Below, one piece after another: positions 23,723 through 32,833 of a DNA stretch of 64,000 nt. Where the stretch lies: contig NZ_BMVM01000020.1 of the NCBI RefSeq assembly GCF_014650715.1, positions 62,001 through 126,000 of the forward strand. Direction: 5' to 3'. The notes beneath the pieces are model-generated. The model saw only the letters and a list, made by a program, of their open reading frames with translations. It did no database searches and had not been told where the DNA came from. A program made the translations under genes and the position numbers. The number at the start of each line of letters is the position of its first letter. Positions within the stretch are counted from its first letter, which is position 1. Source of the DNA: Streptomyces bluensis (GTDB taxonomy: Bacteria; Actinomycetota; Actinomycetes; Streptomycetales; Streptomycetaceae).

Positions 23723-24645
23723 CCGCCCTCGACACGACCACGCCCGGGGCACCGAAGCCGGGCGCCCCGGCGCCCGACACCGCCGCACGCGCCGAACGGT
23801 CGGTGGCCGCCCGGCTGGCGAGCGGTGTGGCGGGCGGCGCGATGCGCGTCTTCCTGCTGCTGGTGGCCCTGTTCTGGCTGGTGCCGACCTTCGGCCTGCT
23901 GGTCTCCTCGTTCCGCGAGCCGACCGACATCGCCACGTCGGGCTGGTGGAAGGTCTTCACGGCCCCCGCCCAGCTGACCGCGAAGAGCTACGAGTCACTG
24001 CTCCAGAACGACGACATCACCAGCTCCCTGTTCAACACGATCTGGATCACGGTCCCGGCGACGCTCCTGGTCATCCTGGTCGGCGCGATGGCCGGGTACG
24101 CGTTCGCGTGGATGGACTTCAAGGGCCGCGACTGGTGGTTCATGGGCGTGGTGGCGCTGCTGGTGGTGCCGGTGCAGGTGGCGCTGATCCCGTTGTCCGG
24201 TCTCTTCCGTGACCTCGGGATCTTCGGCGACATCATCGGCGTCATCCTGTTCCACGTCGGCTTCGGACTGCCGTTCGCGATCTTCCTGTTGCGGAACTTC
24301 TTCGCGGAGATCCCCCGGGAACTGCTGGAGGCGGCCCGGCTGGACGGCGCCGGAGAGGCCCGGCTGTTCCTGACCGTCGTGCTGCCGCTCGGCGCACCGG
24401 CGATCGCCTCGCTGGGGATCTTCCAGTTCCTGTGGGTGTGGAACGACATGCTGGTCGCCCTGGTGTTCTCCAACTCGGAATCGCAGCCGCTCACGGTCGC
24501 CCTGCAACAGCAGGTGCGGCAGTTCGGCAGCAACATCGAGATCCTCGCCCCGGGCGCCTTCATCTCCATGGTGATCCCGCTGGCCGTGTTCTTCGCGTTC
24601 CAGCGGCAGTTCGTGTCCGGAGTGATGGCGGGTGCGGTGAAGTAG
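23719..24645 (+). CDS. Carbohydrate ABC transporter permease (MalG type)
   Basis: 308 aa. GTG at 23719 overlaps the preceding stop and has GGAAGGAG 8 nt upstream. TM1 is MRVFLLLVALFWLVPTFGLL; the EAA loop EAARLDGAGEARLFLTVVLP lies near 200-220; the C-terminus ends QFVSGVMAGAVK. Completes an importer that, like the one at 1-2.3 kb, lacks its own ATPase. A GC-rich hairpin terminator follows. Confidence 0.93.
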   Translation: MTALDTTTPGAPKPGAPAPDTAARAERSVAARLASGVAGGAMRVFLLLVALFWLVPTFGLLVSSFREPTDIATSGWWKVFTAPAQLTAKSYESLLQNDDITSSLFNTIWITVPATLLVILVGAMAGYAFAWMDFKGRDWWFMGVVALLVVPVQVALIPLSGLFRDLGIFGDIIGVILFHVGFGLPFAIFLLRNFFAEIPRELLEAARLDGAGEARLFLTVVLPLGAPAIASLGIFQFLWVWNDMLVALVFSNSESQPLTVALQQQVRQFGSNIEILAPGAFISMVIPLAVFFAFQRQFVSGVMAGAVK

Positions 24646-24688
24646 ACCGTTCCGCACGACGTGGAAGGACACGTCACACCACTCGATC

Positions 24689-24722
24689 GGAGGGGGCGCG
24701 CCGGCACCGGCGGGCCCCCTCC
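24689..24722 (+). terminator. Terminator of the second sugar ABC operon
   Basis: GGAGGGGGC (24689-24697) pairs with GCCCCCTCC (24714-24722), with an inner GCCGG-CA-CCGGC. It lies 44 bp after the permease stop. There is no T-tract. Confidence 0.7.
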
Positions 24723-24825
24723 CCCGTTCACCTCGGTTCCTCCCGCTTCCCCCGTATGACACACCTGGCGTAACCCGATCGCCCCCTGGGGCGTTGCCGG
24801 GCAGTATGCCCGCGCCGACCCATGG

Positions 24826-27123
24826 ATGTCCCCCGTGCCCAGGTTCAGTGTCATCGTCCCCGCTTACGAGGTTCAGGCCTACCTGCACGCATGCCTGGAA
24901 TCCGTGCTGTCCCAGTCCTTCCCCGGCCTCGAACTGATCGTCGTCGACGACGGCTCCCCCGACACGTGCGGCGCGATCGCCGACGAGTTCGCGGCCCGTG
25001 ACCGGCGCGTACGGCCCGTCCACCTGCCCCGGAACGAGGGCCCCGGTCCCGCCCGCAACGCCGGGCTGGACCGCGCCACCGGCGACTATGTGCTCTTCCT
25101 GGACGGCGACGACACCCTCACCCCGGGTGCCCTCCAGGCGATCGCCGACCGCGTCAAGGAGACCGGCGACCCCGACGTCCTCGTCTACGGCCACGCGCGC
25201 GCCCTGTGGTCCGGCGAGACCCGCCGCGAGGAGCACACCTTCCAGCTCACCGAGGAGGGCCCGGCCCCCTTCCGTCTCGACGACCGCCCCGGGCTGCTGA
25301 CGATCATGCCGGTGGCGTGGAACAAGGCGTACCGGCGCGAGTTCCTCCACCGCGAGGGCTTCACGTTCCCTCCGGGCTGCTACGAGGACGTGCCCTGGAC
25401 CTATCCGGTCCTGATGGCCGCCGGGTCGATCGCCACCCTCGACCGGGTCTGCGTCCACTACCGCCGGCGGCGCCTCGGCAGCATCACCCGCACGACGAGC
25501 CGCCGCCACTTCGACGTCTTCGCGCAGTACGACCGGCTCTTCGCCCACGTCGACTCCCGTCCCGCGCTGGCCCACTGGCGCCCGGCGCTGTTCAGCCGCA
25601 TGGTCGACCACCTCGGGTCCCTGTACGCCCGGCGCGGCCGGCTGCCGCTCGGCACCCGCGCCGAGTTCCTCCGCCGGGCCCGCGCCCACTACGCGCGCTA
25701 CCGTGCGCCCGGCGGGCCGGTGCGTCCAAGTCGTGTGCGCCACGCGCTCGTCCGGCTGGGCAGCCACCGCACGTACCAGGTGCTGTCGGCGGCGGTGCGG
25801 GGGCTGCGGCACACGGGCCGGTTCGTCTCCCTGCTGGCAGACGGCGGCCGGCGAGCGGCGCTCCGCGTCCACTACCGCGTCCAGCGTCTGCTGCCCCTGC
25901 ACGAGGACCGCGCGCTGTTCTCCTCCCGGCAGGGACGCGGCTACGAGTGCAACCCGGCCGCGCTGGAGGACGCGTTCCGCACCCTCTCCCCCGGGATGCG
26001 CACCGCGTGGGTGGCCCGCCCCGAGCATCACCACACGCTCCCGACAGCGACCCGCCGGGTGACGCCCGGCTCGCTCGCGTACTGGACGGCCCTGGCCCGC
26101 TCCAAGTACCTGGTCGCCAACACGGACATCGACCCACGGCTGGTCCGGCGCGGGGGCCAGGTCCTGGTGCAGACGCAGGCCGGCACCCCGCTCAAACGCA
26201 TGGGGCTCGACCTCCGGGACCGCCCGGCCGCCGCCGGCCGCACCGACTTCGCCCGGCAGCTGCGCGGCGCCGACCAGTGGACCTACGTGCTGTCCGGCAA
26301 CCGCCACTCCACGCTGGTCTGGCAGCGGGTCTTCCCCGCCGGGTACGAGACGCTGGAGTACGGCCAGCCCCGTAACGACGTGTTCCAGCGCGCCACCTCG
26401 GAGGACGTGGACCGGCTGCGCGCCTCGCTCGGCATCCCCGAGGGCGCGATCGCCGTCCTGTACGCGCCCACGCACCGCGACTACAGGAGCGGGCCCTGCC
26501 CGACTCTCGATCTGGACCGCGTGCTGCGCCGCCTCGGCCCCCGCTTCGTGCTGCTGGCCCGCGCCCACCACGCGGACGGTGCCCCGCTGGTCGAGTCGCC
26601 CGGCGGGCGGCTCCTCGACGTGACCGGCCACCCGAACGTCGAGCGTCTGTGCCTGGCCTCGGACGTGCTGGTCACCGACTACTCGTCCCTGATGTTCGAC
26701 TACGCGTGCCTGGACCGGCCCATCGTGATCCACGCCGCCGACGACGACTGGGCGGCGTACGAGGCGGCCCGTGGCACCTACTTCGACCTGCGCTCCTCCC
26801 CGCCGGGTGCGATCGCGCGCAGCGAGGACGAGCTGATCGACATCTTCACGACCGGCCACTGGCGCGGTTCCCGCTCCACCCAGCTGCGGGCCGCGTTCCG
26901 GGAGCGGTTCTGCCCGTATGACGACGGGCGTGCCGCCGAGCGGGTCGTACGGCGGGTCGTGCTGGGCGAGAGCGACGGCCTGCCGCCCTTCGCGTCCCTC
27001 GCCGAGCGCCACCCGGTGCCGTCGGCGGCGGCCCGCCACACGCGGTCCCCAGGGCCTGTTCCGAGTGCCCTCATCAGGGTGCCGTCCCCCGGCGGCAGGG
27101 TCCGCGTCCCCGACACCCTCTGA
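24826..27123 (+). CDS. GT2 glycosyltransferase fused to CDP-glycerol glycerophosphotransferase (TagF) domain, paralogue 1
   Basis: 765 aa. N-terminal GT-A domain (about 1-230) with RFSVIVPAYEVQAYL, the nucleotide-binding VVDDGSPD and FLDGDDT. The C-terminal half (about 350-710) is TagF/TagB-like: GQVLVQTQAGTPLKRMG, LYAPTHRDY, LLARAHH, VTDYSSLMFDYACLDRPI. At the conserved HGTPLK motif the His is Ala452, which should impair glycerophosphate transfer. ATG 24826 was chosen; GTG 24835 gives the same N-terminus as its neighbours and is equally possible, and no good ribosome site is seen for either. First of three tandem paralogues that probably build or decorate an anionic wall polymer at the inner membrane surface. 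Confidence 0.87.
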   Translation: MSPVPRFSVIVPAYEVQAYLHACLESVLSQSFPGLELIVVDDGSPDTCGAIADEFAARDRRVRPVHLPRNEGPGPARNAGLDRATGDYVLFLDGDDTLTPGALQAIADRVKETGDPDVLVYGHARALWSGETRREEHTFQLTEEGPAPFRLDDRPGLLTIMPVAWNKAYRREFLHREGFTFPPGCYEDVPWTYPVLMAAGSIATLDRVCVHYRRRRLGSITRTTSRRHFDVFAQYDRLFAHVDSRPALAHWRPALFSRMVDHLGSLYARRGRLPLGTRAEFLRRARAHYARYRAPGGPVRPSRVRHALVRLGSHRTYQVLSAAVRGLRHTGRFVSLLADGGRRAALRVHYRVQRLLPLHEDRALFSSRQGRGYECNPAALEDAFRTLSPGMRTAWVARPEHHHTLPTATRRVTPGSLAYWTALARSKYLVANTDIDPRLVRRGGQVLVQTQAGTPLKRMGLDLRDRPAAAGRTDFARQLRGADQWTYVLSGNRHSTLVWQRVFPAGYETLEYGQPRNDVFQRATSEDVDRLRASLGIPEGAIAVLYAPTHRDYRSGPCPTLDLDRVLRRLGPRFVLLARAHHADGAPLVESPGGRLLDVTGHPNVERLCLASDVLVTDYSSLMFDYACLDRPIVIHAADDDWAAYEAARGTYFDLRSSPPGAIARSEDELIDIFTTGHWRGSRSTQLRAAFRERFCPYDDGRAAERVVRRVVLGESDGLPPFASLAERHPVPSAAARHTRSPGPVPSALIRVPSPGGRVRVPDTL

Positions 27124-27136
27124 CAGGGAGGACAGA

Positions 27137-29293
27137 ATGCCCCGCCTCAGCATCATCGTCCCCACGCATGGCGTCGAGGGGCGGCTGTACCTGGCCCTGG
27201 ACTCGGTCCTCACCCAGTCCTTCGGCGACTTCGAGCTGATCCCGGTCCAGGGCGCCCCCGACGCCCCGGCGGCCACGGTGACCGCCGCGTACGCCGAGCG
27301 GGACTGCCGCGTCGCCCCGGTCGACTCGCCGCCGTCGGCCGGGCTGAGCGGAGCGCGGAACGCGGGCATGGCGGCGGCCTGCGGCACCTACCTGCTGTTC
27401 CTCGACGGCGACGACACGCTGGCGCCGGGCGCGCTGGCGGCGCTGGATGCCCGGCTGTCGTCGTCCGGCGAACCCGACGTCCTGTACTTCGACCACGAGC
27501 GGGTGCCCTGGTGGGACGGCGAGCCGACCACGCCCCGGCTGAAGGGGGCTCAGGTCCCGGCCTGGAGCGCGGCGTACCGGCGGGCGTTCGTCGGCGAGCA
27601 GCAGCTGGCCTTCCCCTCCGGTCACTTCACGGACGTCGGCTGGAGCGGGCTGGTCGCGCTCACCGCCGAGAAGACGGCCGAGCTGCGTTCGGTGTGCGTA
27701 CGGCATCTGGTGCGCCGGCAGGGCAGCCGGCTGAACGCGCCGGGTGAGCACCAGCTCGACCTGCTCGACCAGGTGGAGCTGGTGCTGTCACGGGCGGTCG
27801 CCGAGCGCGGGCTGTCCCAGGCGCTGTTCGAGCAGCTCTTCGCGGCCGTGCTGCGGACGGCGGCGCGCCCCGAGCTGCTGCCCGCGGACCGGCGCCGTGC
27901 CTTCTTCAGCCGGGCGGCCCGGCTCCACCGGCGCCATCGCCCGGCCGGGTTCCGTCCCCCTGCGGGCAGCCTCGGGGCGCAGCACCGGCTGCTCGCGGCG
28001 GGCGCGTACACCGTGTTCCACACGCTGCGCGCCACCAACCAGGCCGCCGAGAAGGCCGTACGACGGCTGCCGCGTGCCCGGCGCCTGCGCACCCGTGCGC
28101 TGTACGCCGCGCACCTGCGCCGCCCGCTCGACGAGAACCTCGCGGTGTACTGCGCGTACTGGGGCCGCGGCTACACCTGCAATCCGGCCGCGATCCACGC
28201 CAAGGCCCGGGAACTCGCCCCGCATCTGCGTTCGGTGTTCCTGGTCGAGCCCGACGTGGTGGACGCGCTGCCGAAGTATCCCGGCGACATCGAGTACGCC
28301 GTCATGGGCAGCCCGCGCTACTGGGAGGTGCTCGCCCGCGCCAAGTACCTGGTGAACAACGCCAACTTCGCGGACGCCGTCGTCAAACGCCCCGGCAGTG
28401 TGCACCTCCAGACCCAGCACGGCACGCCGCTCAAGACGATGGGCGTCGACCAGTCCACGTACCAGGTGGTGGCCGCCACGACCGGCAGCTTCACCAAGCT
28501 CCTGGCCCGTGTGGACCGCTGGGACTACAACCTCTCCGCCAACCGGCACTCCACGGAGGTGTGGGAGCGGGCCTTCCCGGGGGCGTACGAGCAGCTGGAG
28601 TACGGCTATCCGCGCAACGACGTCTACTACACGGCGACGGCCGAGGACGTGGCCCGGGTCCGGCGCGAGCTGGGCGTCCCCGAGGGCAAGGTGGCGCTGC
28701 TGTACGCGCCCACCCACCGCGACCACGCGACCGGGTTCGACTCCGGGCTCGACCTGGAGGCGTTCTGCGAGGCGGTCGGCGACCGGTTCGTCGTCCTCCT
28801 GCGCGCCCACTACTTCTACGACCGGGGCGGGCCCGCGAGGAGCGTCGGCCGCATCCTCGACGTCACGCACCACCCCTCGTCCGAGGACGTCTGTCTCGCG
28901 GCCGACGCGCTGGTCACGGACTACTCGTCGATCATGTTCGACTACGCCAACCTGGACCGGCCGATCGTCGTGTACGCGGACGACTGGGAGGTCTACCGGG
29001 AGACGCGGGGCGTCTGCTTCGACCTCATGGAGACGCCGCCCGGCCCGGTGGCGCGGACGCCCGAGGAGCTGGCGTGTCTCTTCCGTGACGGCCGTTACGC
29101 GGACGCGGAGGCCGCCGCGCTGCGGGCCGTGTTCCGGGAGCGGTTCTGCCAGTTCGACGACGGGCTGGCCGCGGAGCGGGTGGTGCGCCGGGTGCTGCTC
29201 GGCCAGCCGCCCGAGTCGATTCCGCCCGTGGTCCCGCTCGGGCGGCGCGTCCCCGCTCCCGCCCCCGCACGGACGTGCCCGACCGCCTCGTAA
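27137..29293 (+). CDS. GT2-TagF fusion protein, paralogue 2
   Basis: 718 aa. ATG at 27137 with AGGGAGGA just upstream, 13 bp after paralogue 1. The GT2 domain keeps LSIIVPTHGVEG and FLDGDDT, but the nucleotide-binding VVDDGSPD of its siblings is replaced by PVQGAPD (about 36-42), losing both acidic residues. In contrast the TagF domain is intact: HLQTQHGTPLKTMG with His428, LYAPTHRDH, LLRAHYFYD, VTDYSSIMFDYANLDRPI. It therefore looks like an active phosphoglycerol- or phosphopolyol-type transferase with a weakened or altered GT2 half. Wall polymer synthesis is inferred from family and neighbours. Confidence 0.87.
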   Translation: MPRLSIIVPTHGVEGRLYLALDSVLTQSFGDFELIPVQGAPDAPAATVTAAYAERDCRVAPVDSPPSAGLSGARNAGMAAACGTYLLFLDGDDTLAPGALAALDARLSSSGEPDVLYFDHERVPWWDGEPTTPRLKGAQVPAWSAAYRRAFVGEQQLAFPSGHFTDVGWSGLVALTAEKTAELRSVCVRHLVRRQGSRLNAPGEHQLDLLDQVELVLSRAVAERGLSQALFEQLFAAVLRTAARPELLPADRRRAFFSRAARLHRRHRPAGFRPPAGSLGAQHRLLAAGAYTVFHTLRATNQAAEKAVRRLPRARRLRTRALYAAHLRRPLDENLAVYCAYWGRGYTCNPAAIHAKARELAPHLRSVFLVEPDVVDALPKYPGDIEYAVMGSPRYWEVLARAKYLVNNANFADAVVKRPGSVHLQTQHGTPLKTMGVDQSTYQVVAATTGSFTKLLARVDRWDYNLSANRHSTEVWERAFPGAYEQLEYGYPRNDVYYTATAEDVARVRRELGVPEGKVALLYAPTHRDHATGFDSGLDLEAFCEAVGDRFVVLLRAHYFYDRGGPARSVGRILDVTHHPSSEDVCLAADALVTDYSSIMFDYANLDRPIVVYADDWEVYRETRGVCFDLMETPPGPVARTPEELACLFRDGRYADAEAAALRAVFRERFCQFDDGLAAERVVRRVLLGQPPESIPPVVPLGRRVPAPAPARTCPTAS

Positions 29294-29306
29294 GGAGCCC
29301 ACGGCA

Positions 29307-31511
29307 GTGCCCCGCTTCAGTGTCATCGTCCCCGTCCACAACGTGCGGGGCTTCCTGCGCGAGTGCCTCGACTCGGTGCTGCGGCAGTCGTACACCGATC
29401 TGGAGGTGATCGCGGTCGACGACTGCTCGCCGGACGGCAGCGGGGAGATCCTCGACGCCTACGCGGCCCTCGATCCTCGGGTGCGGGTGCTGCACCTGCC
29501 GGAGAACGTGGGGCTCGGCCGGGCGCGCAACGCGGGAATGCCGCACGCCACCGGGGACTTCCTGCTGTTCCTCGACAGCGACGACACGCTCACCCCGGGC
29601 GCGCTGCGCGCGATCGCCGACCGGCTGGAGGAGACCGGCGACCCGGACGTGCTGGTCTTCGACTACGCGCGCACGTACTGGTGGGGCGGCACCCGGCGCA
29701 ACGGCCTCGCGCACCTGCTGACCGGCCGGAGCGACACGTTCACCGCCGACGAGTACCCGGAGGTCATGGAACTGCTGATGGTGGTGTGGAACAAGGCGTA
29801 CCGGCGGGAGTTCGTCGAGCGCGAGGGCTTCGCCTTCCCGCCCGGGTACTACGAGGACACGCCCTGGACGTTCCCGGTGCTGCTCACCGCCGGCTCGATC
29901 GCCCTGCTGGACCGGATCTGTGTCGCGTACCGGCAGCGTCGGCAGGGCAACATCCTGTCCACCACCAGCCGTAAGCACTTCGACCTGCTCGACCAGTACG
30001 AGCGGGTCTTCGCCTTTGTCGGCTCCCGGCCGCGGCTGGCGGGCTGGCGGGGGTATCTGCGTCACAAGATGGGCGAGCACTGTCTGGACGTCCTCGCCAA
30101 GCCGGACCGGCTGCCGCCCGAGGACAGGGCGGAGTTCTTCCGGCGGACGGCGGAGCTGTTCCGGAAGTACCGGGTCGCGGGTCCCGTACCCGCCGAACTG
30201 CGGGTCCTGGAGGGCAGCTGGGCGGGCTACCGGGTGCGGCAGCAGGCGGCCCGCGTGGTCCGGGCGCTCGGCGAACGCGGGCAGCCGGTGCGTGCGGCGG
30301 CCGCGGGCCGGGTCAGGTCGGCGGTGTCCTTCGTGCACGAGCACCGGTCGCTGGACCCGAACCTGGCGGTGTACTCGGCGTTCTCGCACCAGGGCGTCCT
30401 CGGCGATCCGGCCGCCGTCCACCGGGCCGCCCGTGACCTCGCCCCGCACATCCGCGCGGTGTGGGTGGTGCGCCCGGAGCAGGTGCCGTCGCTGCCGCCG
30501 GACATCGAGTACGTCCTCCCGGACTCACCGGACTTCCGCCGGGTGACCGCGCGGGCCACGTACTTCGTCAACAACGTCAACTGGCCCACCACGCTGGTGA
30601 AACGCCCCGGCACCGTCCACATCCACACCCACCAGGGCACCCCGCTCAAGTATCTGGGGGCCGATCTGCTGGGCAAGCCCGGTGCCCGGTTCGGAGTGGA
30701 CGTGCCGCAGATGCTGCGCCGCTCCGACCGCTGGGACTTCAGCCTGGTCGCCAACCGCCACTCCGAGCTGGTGTGGAGCCGCGCCTTCCCGTGCCGGTTC
30801 AGCTCGCTGCGGTCCGGCAGCCCGCGCAACGACGTCCTGGTGAACGCCAAGCCGGACAGCGGTGCCGAGGTCCGCGCCCGGCTCGGCATCCCGGACGGGA
30901 ACACGGTGGTGCTGTACGCGCCGACGCGCCGTGACTACCGGCGCGGCGGCTACGTGGAGCGTTTCGACCTCGCGCGATTCGCCGCTGACCTGGGCGCGGG
31001 CCGCACCCTGGTCGTCCGGCTGCACCCGTCGCTCGCGGACGGTCCGGCGCGCGGTTTCGGTCTGGCCGAGCTGCACCGGCGGGGCGTCGTCGTCGACGCG
31101 ACGGACGAGCCGCACGTCGAGGACGTGATGCTCGCCTCCGACGTGCTGGTGACGGACTACTCGGCCCTGATGTTCGACTACGCCAACCTGGACCGGCCCA
31201 TCGTGCTCCACACGGACGACTGGGGCGCGTTCACGGCGAGCCGGGGCGCGTACTTCGACATCAGGGCCGACGCGCCCGGCCATGTTTCGCATACCTACCG
31301 GGAGTTGGCGTGGCTGTTGAGATCGGGGGCGTGGAAGGACGAGGAGTCGGCGCGGCTGCGCGAGGGGTTCCGGGCGCGGTTCTGCGAGTTCGACGACGGG
31401 CGGGCGGCCGAGCGGGTCGTACGGATGCTGATGCTGGGGGAGCCGGACGTGCCCGCGGTGCCCGCGCCGCCGCCCGCCGTGTCCGCCGAGGCCCCCGTGG
31501 AGTCGGCATGA
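29307..31511 (+). CDS. GT2-TagF fusion protein, paralogue 3
   Basis: 734 aa. GTG at 29307 preceded by AAGGAG (9 nt spacing), 13 bp after paralogue 2. GT2 domain complete: FSVIVPVHNVRGFL, AVDDCSPDGSGE, FLDSDDTLTP, and PPGYYEDTPWTFPV. In the TagF domain the HGTPLK position reads HQGTPLKYLG with Gln443, so the usual catalytic His is missing; LYAPTRRDYR, VRLHPS and VTDYSALMFDYANLDRPI are kept. Its stop overlaps the start of the following membrane protein (ATGA), which ties the polytopic proteins to the same operon. Confidence 0.87.
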   Translation: MPRFSVIVPVHNVRGFLRECLDSVLRQSYTDLEVIAVDDCSPDGSGEILDAYAALDPRVRVLHLPENVGLGRARNAGMPHATGDFLLFLDSDDTLTPGALRAIADRLEETGDPDVLVFDYARTYWWGGTRRNGLAHLLTGRSDTFTADEYPEVMELLMVVWNKAYRREFVEREGFAFPPGYYEDTPWTFPVLLTAGSIALLDRICVAYRQRRQGNILSTTSRKHFDLLDQYERVFAFVGSRPRLAGWRGYLRHKMGEHCLDVLAKPDRLPPEDRAEFFRRTAELFRKYRVAGPVPAELRVLEGSWAGYRVRQQAARVVRALGERGQPVRAAAAGRVRSAVSFVHEHRSLDPNLAVYSAFSHQGVLGDPAAVHRAARDLAPHIRAVWVVRPEQVPSLPPDIEYVLPDSPDFRRVTARATYFVNNVNWPTTLVKRPGTVHIHTHQGTPLKYLGADLLGKPGARFGVDVPQMLRRSDRWDFSLVANRHSELVWSRAFPCRFSSLRSGSPRNDVLVNAKPDSGAEVRARLGIPDGNTVVLYAPTRRDYRRGGYVERFDLARFAADLGAGRTLVVRLHPSLADGPARGFGLAELHRRGVVVDATDEPHVEDVMLASDVLVTDYSALMFDYANLDRPIVLHTDDWGAFTASRGAYFDIRADAPGHVSHTYRELAWLLRSGAWKDEESARLREGFRARFCEFDDGRAAERVVRMLMLGEPDVPAVPAPPPAVSAEAPVESA

Positions 31512-32803
31512 GACCGCGCACCTGGGTGCTGGCCCTGGCCGCCCTCTTCGCACTCCTCCAACTCGCGGGCGTCACCGGCCGGGACACGCCCGACAGCAAG
31601 AACTACGTGTCGTACGCGCTCGATCTGCGGGGCGACTCCAAGCGCGAGGCCGCGGCCGGCGCCATCGACTGGACGTGCGCGGGACGGGCCTCCATCGCGC
31701 GGCGGAACCAGAGCGCCGACCCGGCTCGCTTCCATGCCCCCGACCCGACCGCGCGGGTCACCGACAAGTGCCGGGAGGAGCTGTGGCGTGAGGTGGACAA
31801 GCGGCTGCGGGCCGGGCAGACGGGCGGGCACATCGCGCCGTTCGCGAACGAGCGGTTCATGCGGATCTTCGAGGTGCGGCCCGGGTATCCCCTGCTGCTG
31901 GTGCCGTTCATCACGGTGTTCGGCGTGACGTGGGGCGTCTGGCTGGTGAGCGTGCTCATGGCGGTGACCGGGGGCGTCCTGGCGTTCCTGGTGCTGCGGA
32001 CGCTGGGCGCGCCCCTGGTGGTCGCGCTCACCGGGCAGGCCCTCTTCTACGTCCTGCCGTGCGGTACGACAGCGATGCGCCCCATGACGGAGGGGCTGAT
32101 GCTGGCGCTGACGCTGGCGGCGCTGTGGGGGTGCGCGCTGGCGATCGGGGGAAGGGGGCGGGCGGGCGCCGCCCTGGTCGGCGGATCGTTGGTGCTGCTG
32201 TTCACGGTGAAGCACTCGCAGGCGATGTTCCTCGCGGTGTGCCTGGCGGCGGCGTGCGCGGTGACCGCCGTACGGCGCAGGGAGCTCGACCGGCCACGGC
32301 TGCTGATCGGGTCCGTGGCGGTCGTCGGTGCCCTGGCGACGGTCGTGGCCGCCGGGCTGCTGCACTACCCGTCCAGCTCCGACAGCGTCCAGGACCTGCT
32401 CACCCATCACTACAACAGGCCCGACCGGGCCCGGCCGTGGCCGGAGTTCCTGCACCTGGAGCTCAACTTCTGGGTGGAGTGGCTGCGCCGGCAGTTCTGG
32501 GAGCCGCTGTTCCTGACGGCGCTGGTGGCGGGGGCGTGGGGGGTGGTGCGGCAGCGGCCGGCCTTCGCGGGGTTCCTGTTCGCGGCGGCGGGCACGGGGT
32601 TCCTCACCCATGCGGCGCATCCCAACATCACCATCTGGGGCGGCCGGCTGATCGTGCTGGCGTGGCTGCTGCCGGTGATCGGGCTGCCGCTGCTGCTGGA
32701 GCGGGTGATGCGGGGGAAGGACGGGCGGGCGGCGGGCGCTGTCACGGCGCCGGGTCTGTCCGGGCGGGACACCCGGTCACCCGATGAGGTGACGCGCGGC
32801 TAA
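31508..32803 (+). CDS. Polytopic membrane protein, possible GT-C type transferase
   Basis: 431 aa with about nine hydrophobic segments (TWVLALAALFALLQLAGV at the N-terminus, LVVALTGQALFYVLPC, LLIGSVAVVGALATVVAAGL). The first extracytoplasmic loop is long and holds acidic motifs (RDTPDSKNYVSYALDLRGD), as in GT-C enzymes that use lipid-linked sugars outside the membrane. No specific family is recognised. The start overlaps the stop of the third GT2-TagF gene by 4 nt, so it is co-translated with that cluster and may act on its product. Confidence 0.75.
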   Translation: MRPRTWVLALAALFALLQLAGVTGRDTPDSKNYVSYALDLRGDSKREAAAGAIDWTCAGRASIARRNQSADPARFHAPDPTARVTDKCREELWREVDKRLRAGQTGGHIAPFANERFMRIFEVRPGYPLLLVPFITVFGVTWGVWLVSVLMAVTGGVLAFLVLRTLGAPLVVALTGQALFYVLPCGTTAMRPMTEGLMLALTLAALWGCALAIGGRGRAGAALVGGSLVLLFTVKHSQAMFLAVCLAAACAVTAVRRRELDRPRLLIGSVAVVGALATVVAAGLLHYPSSSDSVQDLLTHHYNRPDRARPWPEFLHLELNFWVEWLRRQFWEPLFLTALVAGAWGVVRQRPAFAGFLFAAAGTGFLTHAAHPNITIWGGRLIVLAWLLPVIGLPLLLERVMRGKDGRAAGAVTAPGLSGRDTRSPDEVTRG

Positions 32804-32833
32804 GCCGTTGACCCCCAGGGGAATAGACGGCAA

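Noticed and set aside
20822..23788. Minus-strand 988-codon frame opposite the second sugar importer
   Set aside because: Low-complexity shadow of genes with clear family motifs on the plus strand.
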